Shown: one piece after another, positions 1 through 8,305 of the stretch | Layout of the letters: each line of letters starts with the position of its first letter | Position numbering within the stretch: position 1 is the first letter of the stretch | Origin: an uncultured bacterium | GTDB taxonomy: Bacteria > Bacillota_I > Bacilli_A > RFN20 > CAG-826 | NCBI GenBank assembly: GCA_949300345.1 | Contig: CASGDR010000010.1 | Location: 1-32,957, forward strand | DNA length: 32,957 nucleotides | Reading direction: 5' to 3' | Notes under the pieces: model-generated | The model's input: only the letters and a program-made list of their open reading frames with translations | Database searches by the model: none | What the model was told of the DNA's origin: nothing | Translations under genes and position numbers: made by a program

Positions 1-60
1 CTCGAACCGTCGACCCCTTGATTAAAAGTCGAGTGCTCTACCGGCTGAGCTAACGGAGGA
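1..60 (-). tRNA. tRNA-Lys (anticodon TTT), cut by the window edge
   Basis: The reverse complement gives the start of a tRNA with the D-arm motif TAGCTCAGCCGGTAGAGCA and an anticodon loop CTTTTAA, so the anticodon is TTT. The T-arm begins (GGTTCGAG) but the 3' end and acceptor strand lie beyond base 1, so the exact 5' base (59 or 60) cannot be confirmed by pairing. It is the last visible member of a four-tRNA minus-strand cluster. Confidence 0.88.
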
Positions 61-64
61 CCCC

Positions 65-139
65 TGGCTGGGGTGGCTGGGATCGGACCAGCGCATCAGG
101 GAGTCAAAGTCCCTTGCCTTACCGCTTGGCTACACCCCA
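65..139 (-). tRNA. tRNA-Gln (anticodon TTG)
   Basis: Complete cloverleaf on the minus strand. The acceptor TGGGGTG pairs with CACCCCA, the anticodon stem AGGGA/TCCCT encloses loop CTTTGAC (anticodon TTG), and CCA is encoded at 65-67. Only a few bases separate it from tRNA-Lys and tRNA-Tyr, so the cluster is probably one transcript. Confidence 0.95.
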
Positions 140-146
140 ATAAAAA

Positions 147-230
147 TGGTGGGTGAAGATGGATTTGAACCACCGAACCCGAAGGAGCTGATTTACAGTC
201 AGCCGCGTTTGGCCACTTCGCTATTCACCC
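147..230 (-). tRNA. tRNA-Tyr (anticodon GTA)
   Basis: The minus-strand acceptor GGGTGAA pairs perfectly with TTCACCC, followed by A and an encoded CCA (147-149). The anticodon stem-loop CTGACTGTAAATCAG places GTA in the loop. At 84 nt with a long variable arm it has the class II form expected of bacterial tRNA-Tyr. Confidence 0.95.
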
Positions 231-255
231 ACAGTCACGTTGCCCGAGTATGTTG

Positions 256-330
256 TGGTGGGTGCTAGAGGGTTCGAACCTCCGACCCCCGCCTTGTAAG
301 GGCGATGCTCTCCCGCTGAGCTAAGCACCC
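256..330 (-). tRNA. tRNA-Val (anticodon TAC)
   Basis: The minus-strand sequence begins GGGTGCTTAGCTCAG. The anticodon stem CGCC/GGCG surrounds loop CTTACAA (anticodon TAC), the T-arm is GGTTCGAACC, and the 3' end GCACCC-A-CCA pairs with the acceptor. It is the promoter-proximal tRNA of the cluster. Confidence 0.95.
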
Positions 331-354
331 GAAGGGAGGCAAACGTGCCCACAT

Positions 355-383
355 ATAATATCAATGTGGATTAGCCTAATCAA
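355..383 (-). promoter_or_regulatory. Promoter of the tRNA-Val-Tyr-Gln-Lys cluster
   Basis: On the minus strand, TTGATT (378-383) and TATTAT (355-360) are separated by exactly 17 bases, a good sigma-A-type promoter. It lies about 24 bases upstream of the tRNA-Val 5' end. Confidence 0.75.
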
Positions 384-708
384 TCGGCAAAATTGCCTTC
401 GTAGGTCCTCTCACTTTGGGGCTTTCCGCTGCCTCCAAAATGCGTCCGTTTCATATCCCTAAAGTTAATTAGGTCACACCATAAATTCCTCTAAATCGGA
501 TTTTCGTATATCAAAAATAAAAATACACTATATAAAATGCTCATCAATTAATTGGAAAACCCAACAAATCTGGGCCAAATCGCTTTGAAATCCCACATAT
601 GATGCAAGTGCATACCATTTACAATCCATTCAAGATTTTTTAATTTGCAATAGCATGCTGTTTTATTAAATTCATTCCTGCGCGAGTCGTTAGGAGGTTG
701 TTTGAAAT
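384..708. other. Gene-free stretch upstream of the secreted-protein cluster
   Basis: No coding region is supported here. It is clearly more AT-rich than the rest of the window. It contains a short hairpin CGGCAAAATTGCC near 385, a 12-bp palindrome ATGCAAGTGCAT at 602-613 that could be an operator, and a weak promoter TTGCAA (645-650), 15 bases, TTAAAT (666-671) for the gene starting at 709. The Shine-Dalgarno TAGGAGG is at 691-697. Confidence 0.5.
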
Positions 709-2097
709 ATGCACACAGATATGAAATCGCTGAAGAAGGGGACTTTGTTGGCCTGCGGCACCGTTATGGCCTGTTGTGCCGCCGGAAGCGTTGCCATCAT
801 TTCTACCCAAACCAGCAATTCTTTGATCGAGGCCGAAGATGCCCCTTACACCCTTGCACTCACAGGGGGGTCTTTCAGCGGAACCGATTCACATGAAGAG
901 GGGGATGACTGGGCCGCGAACACCTATACGGCCGACCATAACGGCTATGAGCTGACTTATTACCACTACAACTGCGAAAAAGGCTCGGAAGGCGGCAATC
1001 TGGTCACCTTATACACCGATACCTATCAAGGATATATCTTCAACCAGTCCAAACTGACTGCCCTCAGCCAAGTGAATGTGGTTTTTACCGCCGATGAGGG
1101 CGCTAGCCTTTTGATGCTTCGCGGCTGGTATGACTCCGCTTTGCTTCAAACCTGGGAATCCGAGGTTCTGACTTGGGGCAATGAACCGGGGACCGCAAAG
1201 AACTATTACGACATTGTCTGGCAAGACGATGACCTTGGGACCACGCTCGTTAGCGATGCGGCGGTCAGTTTCGGGGGGATCGCGCCCAACTATCTTAAAT
1301 TTGTGGCAGTGGGCGGGAACGTGACCATTGCTTCGATTACCTACACATATGACTGCCCGCAAACCGCTCCGACCTCGGTAACGCTTGCAGATGAGGATAT
1401 CTTCCGCCTGCACACCAAATCCGGTTCGGAACCTAATTTCGGCGGCAGCTCTACCTTGAATGAGGGCGTTTATCTCTGGCTCAATTACGGATTCAGCAGC
1501 CAAAGCAAATGGGAAAACAAGATCTTCACCTACGATGAAGCCAACGCTTATTGGTATGTTGATTTCAGCGCCTCCGATGTCGGTGGCACCTATAGCGTCA
1601 ACCAGGCCTCCGTTTCCATGGGCTTCTCCATACTTTTGGGAAACTCGTCCTCCCCTGATTGGGACTATGTGGATGCTTCGTATAATTCTTACAAGGCTTA
1701 TTTCTCCCAGGGACAGACTGAAATCACCCTATGGAATGCTTTGCGTTTCGATGAACAGCCAAGCACCAGCACCGGCACTTTGAATGTCACCGTGACCTTC
1801 ACGGATTGGTCGGATCAGTCATATGATTCGGTGCAGCTGACCGGCGATTTCGGTTCTTCCAAAGAGGATTGGACGAATGTAGAAGGAACCTCAACATCAA
1901 ACGGTACCTGGTCGTTTACCGTCAGCAATCTCAATGCGGCTTGGTATAACTTTGGCTTCAATCTATATGCTGAGGGCAAGTACCAAAAGATGGTAAAACT
2001 TTCCAATGGTTGGGATTGTTCGGCCGAGGTTACAGCCGGCGGTACCAAAACCGTCAGTTATTCCGGAACCACTGCAGAGGGGCTGACCAAGCAGTAA
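709..2097 (+). CDS. Secreted modular protein, first of three paralogs (no catalytic domain seen)
   Basis: A 462-residue protein with a signal sequence (residues about 8-35: Lys-rich start, small and hydrophobic core). The start at 709 is chosen because TAGGAGG lies 11 bases upstream; ATG 721 is an alternative. Module A (about 45-225) is beta-rich with the landmarks GYIFNQSKLTALSQVNVVF and PNYLKFVAVGGN ... ITYTYDC, and recurs in the proteins at 2411 and 4067. Module B (about 230-345) begins with FRLHTKSG and ends in a strand pattern like the FTIRL segment of the paralogs. Module C (about 346-462) has TVTFTDW and a Gly/Thr-rich end. No sortase motif, transmembrane tail or known enzyme motif is visible. 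Function is unknown. Because the third paralog carries a galactanase, binding of plant glycan or the cell surface is a reasonable inference. The gene is monocistronic by its terminator. Confidence 0.85.
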   Translation: MHTDMKSLKKGTLLACGTVMACCAAGSVAIISTQTSNSLIEAEDAPYTLALTGGSFSGTDSHEEGDDWAANTYTADHNGYELTYYHYNCEKGSEGGNLVTLYTDTYQGYIFNQSKLTALSQVNVVFTADEGASLLMLRGWYDSALLQTWESEVLTWGNEPGTAKNYYDIVWQDDDLGTTLVSDAAVSFGGIAPNYLKFVAVGGNVTIASITYTYDCPQTAPTSVTLADEDIFRLHTKSGSEPNFGGSSTLNEGVYLWLNYGFSSQSKWENKIFTYDEANAYWYVDFSASDVGGTYSVNQASVSMGFSILLGNSSSPDWDYVDASYNSYKAYFSQGQTEITLWNALRFDEQPSTSTGTLNVTVTFTDWSDQSYDSVQLTGDFGSSKEDWTNVEGTSTSNGTWSFTVSNLNAAWYNFGFNLYAEGKYQKMVKLSNGWDCSAEVTAGGTKTVSYSGTTAEGLTKQ

Positions 2098-2112
2098 TCG
2101 ACATCGACTTGC

Positions 2113-2149
2113 AAAGGAGCGACCCAAATTGGGAAAGGCTCCTTTTTTT
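2113..2149 (+). terminator. Rho-independent terminator after the first secreted paralog
   Basis: The stem AAAGGAGC (2113-2120) pairs with GCTCCTTT (2138-2145), followed by a run of T. It sits 16 bases after the stop codon at 2097. Confidence 0.88.
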
Positions 2150-2410
2150 CATCCATTGCCATCGGATCGATTGCCGGATTAGGGCCACGATTCTCTTTTC
2201 GCATTGGATTTTCACATATCCAAACCCTCCTTTTTAAGGGCTTGGCCCATATATGCAAATCGGATGGAGCATATCCATTTTCCCGATGGTTGCTTAGCTT
2301 TGTCCCTTCGGCAAATGTAAGCCCTTACATCCCGACCACATCTAGGATTTTTGAATTTGAAAAACGAGGAAGCGTTGTTTAAATAGATTGACCCTTAGGG
2401 AGGTATTTTC
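2150..2410. other. Regulatory intergenic region before the second secreted paralog
   Basis: No coding region is supported. It holds a LacI-type palindrome (2316-2329), a candidate promoter TTGAAA (2357-2362), 16 bases, TTAAAT (2379-2384), and the Shine-Dalgarno AGGGAGGT just before ATG 2411. The remainder is AT-rich with no further structure that I can support. Confidence 0.5.
2316..2329. promoter_or_regulatory. LacI-family operator-like palindrome
   Basis: TGTAAGCCCTTACA has perfect 6-base arms around a two-base centre. It resembles a cre site except that the central CG is CC, so a sugar-responsive LacI-family repressor or CcpA itself could bind. It lies about 82 bases before the start codon and upstream of the candidate -35. 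Confidence 0.5.
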
Positions 2411-3724
2411 ATGGGTAGATCAATCAAATTGGGCAAGAAGGCCATTCTATTGGCTTCTGGCCTCGTATTGGCTTCTGCGGTCGTAGCGGGAACTGCGCTT
2501 GTAGTGCAGGGAGCCAATCCCACCATCGGTGCTGATAGCGACTATAGCTGGGATATCTATGCCAGTTCGTTTGGCAATGTCGATCCTAATCAAGGAGGTC
2601 AGTGGAAGGAACAAACCGTCAGTGTCGCCAACCAAGGAGGCTATGAGGTTGATTTCACCTGTTATGGATTGGAATCCTTGGAATCCGAATCATCCTGGTC
2701 TACCTTCTGGCTTGGGGACTACGGCTATTTCTTCAACGCCACGGAAATCACCGCGATCACTTCGGTTACCGTGGAATTTTCCACATTGAGTTCTTCGACA
2801 TTGAAGTTAATCCGCGGATGGGAAACTTCATGGGGAGAAATCGAGTGGCAGGACGAAACCGAAGCCGTGACTTTGACAACCGGAACCAAAGCAGATCTTT
2901 CCTCCGTTAAACCGAATTACATCAAATTCCTTAGTGAGGGTTCCTCGACAGGCGGCGGCGTTTCGATCAGCAGCATCAACATCCAATATGTTTGCGATGA
3001 ATCCTACACCACGATTGCCTCCGATTTCACAATCAGGCTCGAAAAGGACCCCACCCTAAATGCATCGACCGAACTTGGAGATTATGTTCCCTACGCCAAA
3101 GTGAGCCTAGGCAATGTAACCGATGGCTATTACAAGATGTCCAAGGATGATAGCGGCTTTTACACTGCAACCGTACCTAGTGCCGACTATGGCTCGGTCG
3201 AGGCCCTCACCAAGGATCAATTGATTTATTCGATCGTACTTGGAACCGATTCTTCATATGAAGATGCCGCCACTTGCAGCATATCCGATTGGAAGGACAC
3301 CTTGGGAAGGGGACAGACCACCCTTTGGATCAGCGATACTGCGTCTTTTGAAATCAGATCCGGAAACCTGACCCTCACTTTGAAATTCAGTCTCACTTTC
3401 AAAGACTCGTCCTGGCCAACTATTTACTATTCAATCAATGACAGAAATTTTACCGTCTCGGACAATGGTACTTTCTGGGAGCTCTCGAATTCCAAACAGA
3501 ATCCTGCCAACCCTTATAGTTTTGAAAATCTCACGGCAGGGGATGAGATTAGCTTTGGAATCTATTTCTATTATTGGTATGATGACGGAGACTACTTTGT
3601 CGCTTCAGATACAAGTGGAAAACCATTCACTATCAAAGTGGATTCCGACGCGACTTGGACCGTCGAAGCAGATCTATCTTCCGCCACCGCCGGCTCCACT
3701 ACGGCTGGAACCTTGAGTTCGTAA
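2411..3724 (+). CDS. Secreted modular protein, second of three paralogs (no catalytic domain seen)
   Basis: A 437-residue protein with a clear signal peptide (residues 1-34, KKAILLASGLVLASAVVAG core). AGGGAGGT lies 8 bases before ATG. It shows the same three-part order as its neighbours. Module A (about 42-200) has YFFNATEITAITSVTVEF, LIRGWE and KPNYIKFLSEG...INIQYVCD. Module B (about 205-310) starts FTIRLEKD and contains GYYKMSKDDSGFYTATVP. Module C (about 315-437) has LTLKFSLTFKD and ends with WTVEADLSSATAGSTTAGTL, which matches the module C end of the galactanase (EIAITADLETATTSN). There is no enzyme motif and no anchoring signal. The repeated module order beside a GH53 enzyme suggests a non-catalytic glycan-binding or surface protein, but this is inference. 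The gene has its own promoter, operator-like site and terminator. Confidence 0.87.
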   Translation: MGRSIKLGKKAILLASGLVLASAVVAGTALVVQGANPTIGADSDYSWDIYASSFGNVDPNQGGQWKEQTVSVANQGGYEVDFTCYGLESLESESSWSTFWLGDYGYFFNATEITAITSVTVEFSTLSSSTLKLIRGWETSWGEIEWQDETEAVTLTTGTKADLSSVKPNYIKFLSEGSSTGGGVSISSINIQYVCDESYTTIASDFTIRLEKDPTLNASTELGDYVPYAKVSLGNVTDGYYKMSKDDSGFYTATVPSADYGSVEALTKDQLIYSIVLGTDSSYEDAATCSISDWKDTLGRGQTTLWISDTASFEIRSGNLTLTLKFSLTFKDSSWPTIYYSINDRNFTVSDNGTFWELSNSKQNPANPYSFENLTAGDEISFGIYFYYWYDDGDYFVASDTSGKPFTIKVDSDATWTVEADLSSATAGSTTAGTLSS

Positions 3725-3744
3725 TCGTTCATTAATAAGCAATT

Positions 3745-3772
3745 GGGGCCGGCAGCCAGCCGGCCCCTTTTC
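3745..3772 (+). terminator. Rho-independent terminator after the second secreted paralog
   Basis: A GC-rich 9-bp stem GGGGCCGGC (3745-3753) / GCCGGCCCC (3759-3767) is followed by TTTTC. Confidence 0.9.
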
Positions 3773-3972
3773 AATGAAACGCATTCGGGATCTATTTGGA
3801 TTCCTCATGGCTTGGCCACCGGTTGATACCGCAGGATTAATTATGGACAAGACCCGATTTTTGTATATTAGGCCAAGGGCGTACGAAGGCTTTCCTATTA
3901 GATTTTGTGTTATGAAAAACCAAGGATTTATCGGAATATTTGCCATATAACCTTAAATAGTTCCAAATATCT

Positions 3973-3986
3973 TGTAAGCGCTTTCA
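3973..3986. promoter_or_regulatory. cre site (CcpA-type catabolite control) upstream of the GH53 gene
   Basis: TGTAAGCGCTTTCA fits the Bacillus cre consensus WTGNAANCGNWNNCWW at all but the last flanking base. It lies just downstream of a possible -10 (3953-3958), a position where CcpA typically represses, and 80 bases before the start codon. Carbon catabolite repression of a polysaccharide hydrolase is the usual role of such a site. Confidence 0.7.
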
Positions 3987-4053
3987 GGTAAATTTTCCCA
4001 AGATTCTCAAATTCCAAGATAGGGGATGAGGTTGTTTAATGGTCTAGTATGGC

Positions 4054-4059
4054 AGGAGG
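4054..4059 (+). promoter_or_regulatory. Ribosome binding site that sets the galactanase start
   Basis: AGGAGG lies 7 bases upstream of ATG 4067. It falls inside the open frame that could start at ATG 4049, so 4067 rather than 4049 is the supported start. Confidence 0.8.
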
Positions 4060-4066
4060 CAAGCTT

Positions 4067-6958
4067 ATGGCTAAGTTTGATAAGAAAATAGGAACCTTCG
4101 TCTGCACCGGGATTGCGCTGGCCCTTTCCCTAGGGGTGGTTACCATCGTCCTTTCCAACCGCTTCATCGATAATCCGGTCGAAGCCGAGGAGACCACATA
4201 CGAGTGGGCTCTTGAAGCAGGGGATTTCGATGATCCCTCTAGTGGTAGCGATATAGCCCTCAACCAAGCCGGTGCTGAAGTGGGGTTCTCTTTCTCTTCT
4301 GCCTCGCTTTCAAGCGGAAAGCTCGTAAGCCTATCTAACGGGGGATATTTCTATAACTCTGATTCGATTACCTCCATCAATAGCGTAACCGTTAACTTCT
4401 CCGGTTCGCTTACCGCCTACCACGGCTGGTACGATGGCTCGAATTTGGTCTGGTCGGAAAACAGCCATACTTTGGCCAGCGGGACCACGCTTGACTACAC
4501 CGGCTTATCGCCCAACTACGTGAAGTTTTTGGCCGCTGAGGACACCGATATTGCCTCAATCGTTTATGACTATGACTGCACGGCCTCGGCCACGAGCTAC
4601 ACTCCGCCTAGCTTTACGATCCGTCTGAAGGGCGGGGTCACGGTCGATGGCGAAAAGACCACAACCGAATCCCTGGTAATGTGGAGCAGCCTTTCCTCGA
4701 GCAATAAGGGCAATGACAATCTCGATTACAATCAGGCTTCCGGATATTATGAAGCGACTTTTGTTCCTAATTCTGCGATTACGCCTTCTTCTTCCTCGAT
4801 GGCCTTCGAATTTACCGTTGCAAAAAAAAGCGATTGGACCTATTCGAACAATGTCGTCGGCTATAAGGTTTACATTACCAAAGTCGGCCAGGATATCTTC
4901 GAATTGGACGATACGGTTACTTTCGGTTCCGATTTGGCTGGGGATTATTCCTTGAAAGTAAACGTCAGTCTCAGCAATGCGCCGGCTACAATGGATTCAT
5001 TCAGGGTGGATATCCAGAATTCCTCCTTCACCGTCGGAGAGGATTGGCCTAGCAACCAGTTTGGGTTTTTCGAAGATGTAGCGACCGCCACCGAGCTAAC
5101 CGGCGGCAAGTGGTACTTTGTCCTTTATTTCTGGGATGGATATAACAATTCATTCATAGTAGCCGACGCCAGCAACCCGGCTACCTATTCGATCGATATT
5201 TCCGCCAATACCGAAATTGCCATCACCGCGGATTTGGAAACTGCCACGACTTCCAATGACAACAAATTCTATTCCGGAACCATGAAAACCTCTGGGACTA
5301 CCACCTCTGGAGATGTCACCGTCAGCGACATGAATACTACCGTCTACGGCGGGGAGGACCAGGAAGGGGAAACCCCGACGGTTACCTTCTCCGACGGCGT
5401 GGAAGAGGAATACAGTCTTGCCGTGGCTTCCAGCGACAAGGCCTATGACAACGTGAACATCCGCATCGAAGGCAACAAGATCGTCGGCCTAAAAGGCGGA
5501 ACTACTACCGATGTCGTCCTGACCACGGTCAATTCCAACAAGAGCGTGACCTTCAGCGTCAGCGTCAGCAATTCGACCTACGATGACAATACCGATACTG
5601 CTTGGGAAACAAGCGAAGATTGGTTCGATAATGATGATTCGGCAGTGACCTCTTCGACCATTGGGCAAATCAAGGGGATGTCCTCGGATTTTGCCAACGG
5701 CGTCGATATCTCTTCCTGCAAGGCCCTATATGAAAACGGAGCCAACTACTTCAATGAGGACGGAGATGAACAATCCTTGTTCTACATCCTGAAGGATGCC
5801 GGCGTTAACTGGGTTAGGCTGCGCCTTTGGAACGATCCTAGCGAATCCTATGACGGGACCCTATACGATTACGGAGGCGGATCTTGCGACATCGAGAGGG
5901 TTACCTGGATGGCCCACGAGGCCCATATGGCCGGATTGAAGGTCCTCCTCGACTTCCATTATTCGGATTTCTGGGCCCACCCGTCCCAGCAGGTGATGCC
6001 GAAGGCATGGTCGGGCTATTCCTCCGTCAGCCAAATCGCCAGCGCCCTAAAAACCTATACCGAGGAAACCTTGATCGCTTTATACAATAACGACGCTTTG
6101 CCTTCGATGGTCCAGCTCGGCAACGAACTGGTTTCTTCCTCGGGGATGCTCTCCAAGGTCAATGCCACTTACAACACCTCGGCTACCTGCACCGCCCAAG
6201 GCGAAAATCCCTTGTATATCCAAAATGCAAAAACTAGCAGCTATGCCGGGACAGGCAATAACCTCGTCACTTACCTAATGGCTGCTTCCCAAGGGGTCGA
6301 CGATGCCATTGCTAGCATCGGGGTAGACAATGTTAAGGCCGAAATCGGGGCCGAGGACATCAAGAAGATGGTTCATTTCACCTCGACCAAGAAATATAAT
6401 GATTATCCTGACCGCTTCTCTACCATCAGCAAGGACTATGCCGGAAATTTCTTCAACAACATCAAGGACGTGGATTATGACGTTGCCGGATTCAGCGCCT
6501 ATCCTTTCTATGACTTCCGTGAGAACTATTCCGCCTTCAAGAAAGGTTTGAATAGTTTGAGAAACCTCAGCTCTTTGAGCGGCAAGGAAATCATGGTGGC
6601 CGAAACCTCCTATGTCTTCACCGCCGCTGCGTGGAACGACTACACCAGCAATGCCGTTTATGCCGGAAGCGACGGCCTACTTTACGGTACCGGCATTCTT
6701 AAATCCTATCCTGCGACCATCCAGGGACAAGCCGAAATGATCCATGATATGAGTGCCGACCTGGTCGAGGTAGGCGGAACCGGCATGTTCTACTGGGAAC
6801 CGGCCTGGCTACCGATCGGCGATTCCAGCACCGGGGCCTATGTAGGCTGGGGCGATGCGGGCAGCAAGGTGACCTGGGCCAACCAAGCCTTGTTCTCTTA
6901 CGGAGGCAAGGCCACCGGCTCGCTTAAGGTCTATAATCTGATGAATCCCGCTTCCTGA
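4067..6958 (+). CDS. Secreted multidomain GH53 endo-beta-1,4-galactanase (arabinogalactanase)
   Basis: A 963-residue exported enzyme expected to cleave beta-1,4-galactan side chains of pectin. The signal peptide spans about residues 1-45 (VCTGIALALSLGVVTIVLS). Residues about 48-410 repeat modules A, B and C of the two upstream paralogs (GGYFYNSDSITSINSVTVNF; SPNYVKFLAAEDTD; FTIRLKGG; AITADLETAT). Residues about 417-510 look like a bacterial Ig-like (Big_2) domain. The GH53 barrel starts near 534 (GMSSDFANGVDIS, WVRLRLWNDP, LLDFHYSDFWAHP). E687 in QLGNEL is the expected acid/base and E846 in MVAETSY the expected nucleophile; the family end GMFYWEPAWLP is present. No Leu-Pro-x-Thr-Gly anchor is seen, so it is released or held by its N-terminal modules. 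Regulation by the upstream cre site is likely. It is convergent with pgi across a shared terminator. Confidence 0.95.
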   Translation: MAKFDKKIGTFVCTGIALALSLGVVTIVLSNRFIDNPVEAEETTYEWALEAGDFDDPSSGSDIALNQAGAEVGFSFSSASLSSGKLVSLSNGGYFYNSDSITSINSVTVNFSGSLTAYHGWYDGSNLVWSENSHTLASGTTLDYTGLSPNYVKFLAAEDTDIASIVYDYDCTASATSYTPPSFTIRLKGGVTVDGEKTTTESLVMWSSLSSSNKGNDNLDYNQASGYYEATFVPNSAITPSSSSMAFEFTVAKKSDWTYSNNVVGYKVYITKVGQDIFELDDTVTFGSDLAGDYSLKVNVSLSNAPATMDSFRVDIQNSSFTVGEDWPSNQFGFFEDVATATELTGGKWYFVLYFWDGYNNSFIVADASNPATYSIDISANTEIAITADLETATTSNDNKFYSGTMKTSGTTTSGDVTVSDMNTTVYGGEDQEGETPTVTFSDGVEEEYSLAVASSDKAYDNVNIRIEGNKIVGLKGGTTTDVVLTTVNSNKSVTFSVSVSNSTYDDNTDTAWETSEDWFDNDDSAVTSSTIGQIKGMSSDFANGVDISSCKALYENGANYFNEDGDEQSLFYILKDAGVNWVRLRLWNDPSESYDGTLYDYGGGSCDIERVTWMAHEAHMAGLKVLLDFHYSDFWAHPSQQVMPKAWSGYSSVSQIASALKTYTEETLIALYNNDALPSMVQLGNELVSSSGMLSKVNATYNTSATCTAQGENPLYIQNAKTSSYAGTGNNLVTYLMAASQGVDDAIASIGVDNVKAEIGAEDIKKMVHFTSTKKYNDYPDRFSTISKDYAGNFFNNIKDVDYDVAGFSAYPFYDFRENYSAFKKGLNSLRNLSSLSGKEIMVAETSYVFTAAAWNDYTSNAVYAGSDGLLYGTGILKSYPATIQGQAEMIHDMSADLVEVGGTGMFYWEPAWLPIGDSSTGAYVGWGDAGSKVTWANQALFSYGGKATGSLKVYNLMNPAS

Positions 6959-6976
6959 TCTTCCCGACCTGAAAAA

Positions 6977-7010
6977 AGGTCCCGCCGTCCATTCGGCGGG
7001 GCCTTAATTT
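6977..7010. terminator. Bidirectional terminator between the galactanase gene and pgi
   Basis: A 10-bp stem GGTCCCGCCG (6978-6987) / CGGCGGGGCC (6994-7003) has one G-T pair. On the minus strand it is followed by TTTTTTC, the stronger U-tract; on the plus strand by TTAATTT. It serves both convergent genes. Confidence 0.88.
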
Positions 7011-7018
7011 GCTGCTTA

Positions 7019-8305
7019 TCAATACCCGGGCTTACCAAGCAGATGGAACATGTTCTTCTTGTAGATTTCCACGCCCGGCTGGTCGAAGGGGTTGATGCCT
7101 AGTAGATAAGCCGACATGGCACAGGCCCTTTCGAAGAAGTAGAAGAGGTAGCCCATCCCGAAGGCATCAAGCTTATCGATGCTCAGGACGATGTTGTCCC
7201 TTCCGGCATCCTTGGTGTGGGCCAGCAAGGTCCCTTCATAGGCCTTCTCGTTGATATAGGATAGGGGTTTGCCCTCCAGGAAGTTCAGCCCGTCGAGGTT
7301 TTCCTCATCATGGGGCATTTCCACGTCCTTGCGGTAGCTGCCTTTCCTGATGATGGTTTCGAAGAAGGACTTGGTTCCCTGCTGGATGAATTGGCCAAGG
7401 GAGTGCAGGTCCGTGGTGAAGGTGGCCGACATCGGCACCAGGGCCTTGTCGGACTTGCCTTCGGATTCGCCGAAGAGCTGCTTCCACCACTCGCCGACCT
7501 GGACGAGAGAAGGGGAATAGGAGATCAGCATCTCCCCATTGATCCCGTATTCCTCATACAGGGCGTATCTGGCTACGGCGTACTTGTAGGCTTCGTTCTT
7601 GCTAAGGTCGGGGTCATTGGTATCTTCCCTAGCCGCGGCCGAGCCCTCGAGGATTTCCTCGGGATCGAAGCCGGCGACGGCGATCGGGAATAGTCCCACG
7701 GCCGTCTGGACCGAGTAGCGCCCTCCGATGTCGCTGGGGAGGATGAAGGTGGTATAGCCTTCCTTCTTGGCTAAGGTAAGTAGGGCACCTTTTTCCTTAT
7801 CGGTCGTGGCGAAGATGGATTTCCTAGCCATCTCTACCCCGATATTCTTTTCAAGCAGTTCCTTGAGCAGTCTGAAGCTGACCGCCGTCTCGGTGGTCGT
7901 GCCCGACTTGGAGATGACGTTGATGGCGAATTTTCGGCCCTTGAGATAATCGAGGACATCGCCCACGTATTCGGGATCGAGGGTCTGTCCCATGAAGATG
8001 ATTTCCGGACTCTTGCGGGTTAAACCCCCAAGGGCTTCGATGGCGGCCCTAGCTCCGAGGTAGGAGCCCCCGATGCCGCAGACGACGAGGACATCGTAGT
8101 TATTGCGGACATAGTCGGCCGCTTCCTTGATGGCCTTGAGTTCGTCTTTATCATAGGCGATGGGTTGGTCGACCCAGCCTAGGAAGTCATTGCCCTTTCC
8201 GGTTTTTTCCTTGATCCAAAGATTGATTTGGTTGACCTTTTCCTGGTATTTGCCTAGATCCACCTGATGGACCAGGTGTCCCAAATCGGTAACGATGTGT
8301 TTCAT
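7019..8305 (-). CDS. pgi: Glucose-6-phosphate isomerase
   Basis: Interconverts glucose-6-phosphate and fructose-6-phosphate in glycolysis, in the cytoplasm. The 428-residue length matches the short PGI of Firmicutes and Mollicutes. Family motifs seen are CGIGGSYLGARAA (phosphosugar loop), VISKSGTTTETAVSF (SIS-domain signature), SLGQFIQQGT, and NPFDQPGVEIYKKNMF near the C-terminus. The start at 8305 is chosen because GGGAGG lies 7 bases upstream and the ATG overlaps the TGA of the S1 gene as ATGA, a translational-coupling arrangement; ATG 8323 would lie inside that coding region with no ribosome site. It is the last gene of a minus-strand unit that includes ispD. Confidence 0.96.
   Translation of the reverse strand: MKHIVTDLGHLVHQVDLGKYQEKVNQINLWIKEKTGKGNDFLGWVDQPIAYDKDELKAIKEAADYVRNNYDVLVVCGIGGSYLGARAAIEALGGLTRKSPEIIFMGQTLDPEYVGDVLDYLKGRKFAINVISKSGTTTETAVSFRLLKELLEKNIGVEMARKSIFATTDKEKGALLTLAKKEGYTTFILPSDIGGRYSVQTAVGLFPIAVAGFDPEEILEGSAAAREDTNDPDLSKNEAYKYAVARYALYEEYGINGEMLISYSPSLVQVGEWWKQLFGESEGKSDKALVPMSATFTTDLHSLGQFIQQGTKSFFETIIRKGSYRKDVEMPHDEENLDGLNFLEGKPLSYINEKAYEGTLLAHTKDAGRDNIVLSIDKLDAFGMGYLFYFFERACAMSAYLLGINPFDQPGVEIYKKNMFHLLGKPGY

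Larger units (their letters stand above)
3773..4066. other. Regulatory intergenic region before the galactanase gene
   Basis: No coding region is supported. It holds a consensus-like cre site (3973-3986), a possible -10 TTAAAT at 3953-3958 just upstream of it, and the Shine-Dalgarno that sets the start of the next gene. The rest is AT-rich. Confidence 0.5.

Noticed and set aside
4049-4066. Upstream ATG 4049 as start of the galactanase gene
   Set aside because: It has no Shine-Dalgarno at the right distance, whereas AGGAGG at 4054-4059 fits ATG 4067, which also gives a typical signal peptide start (MAKFDKK).
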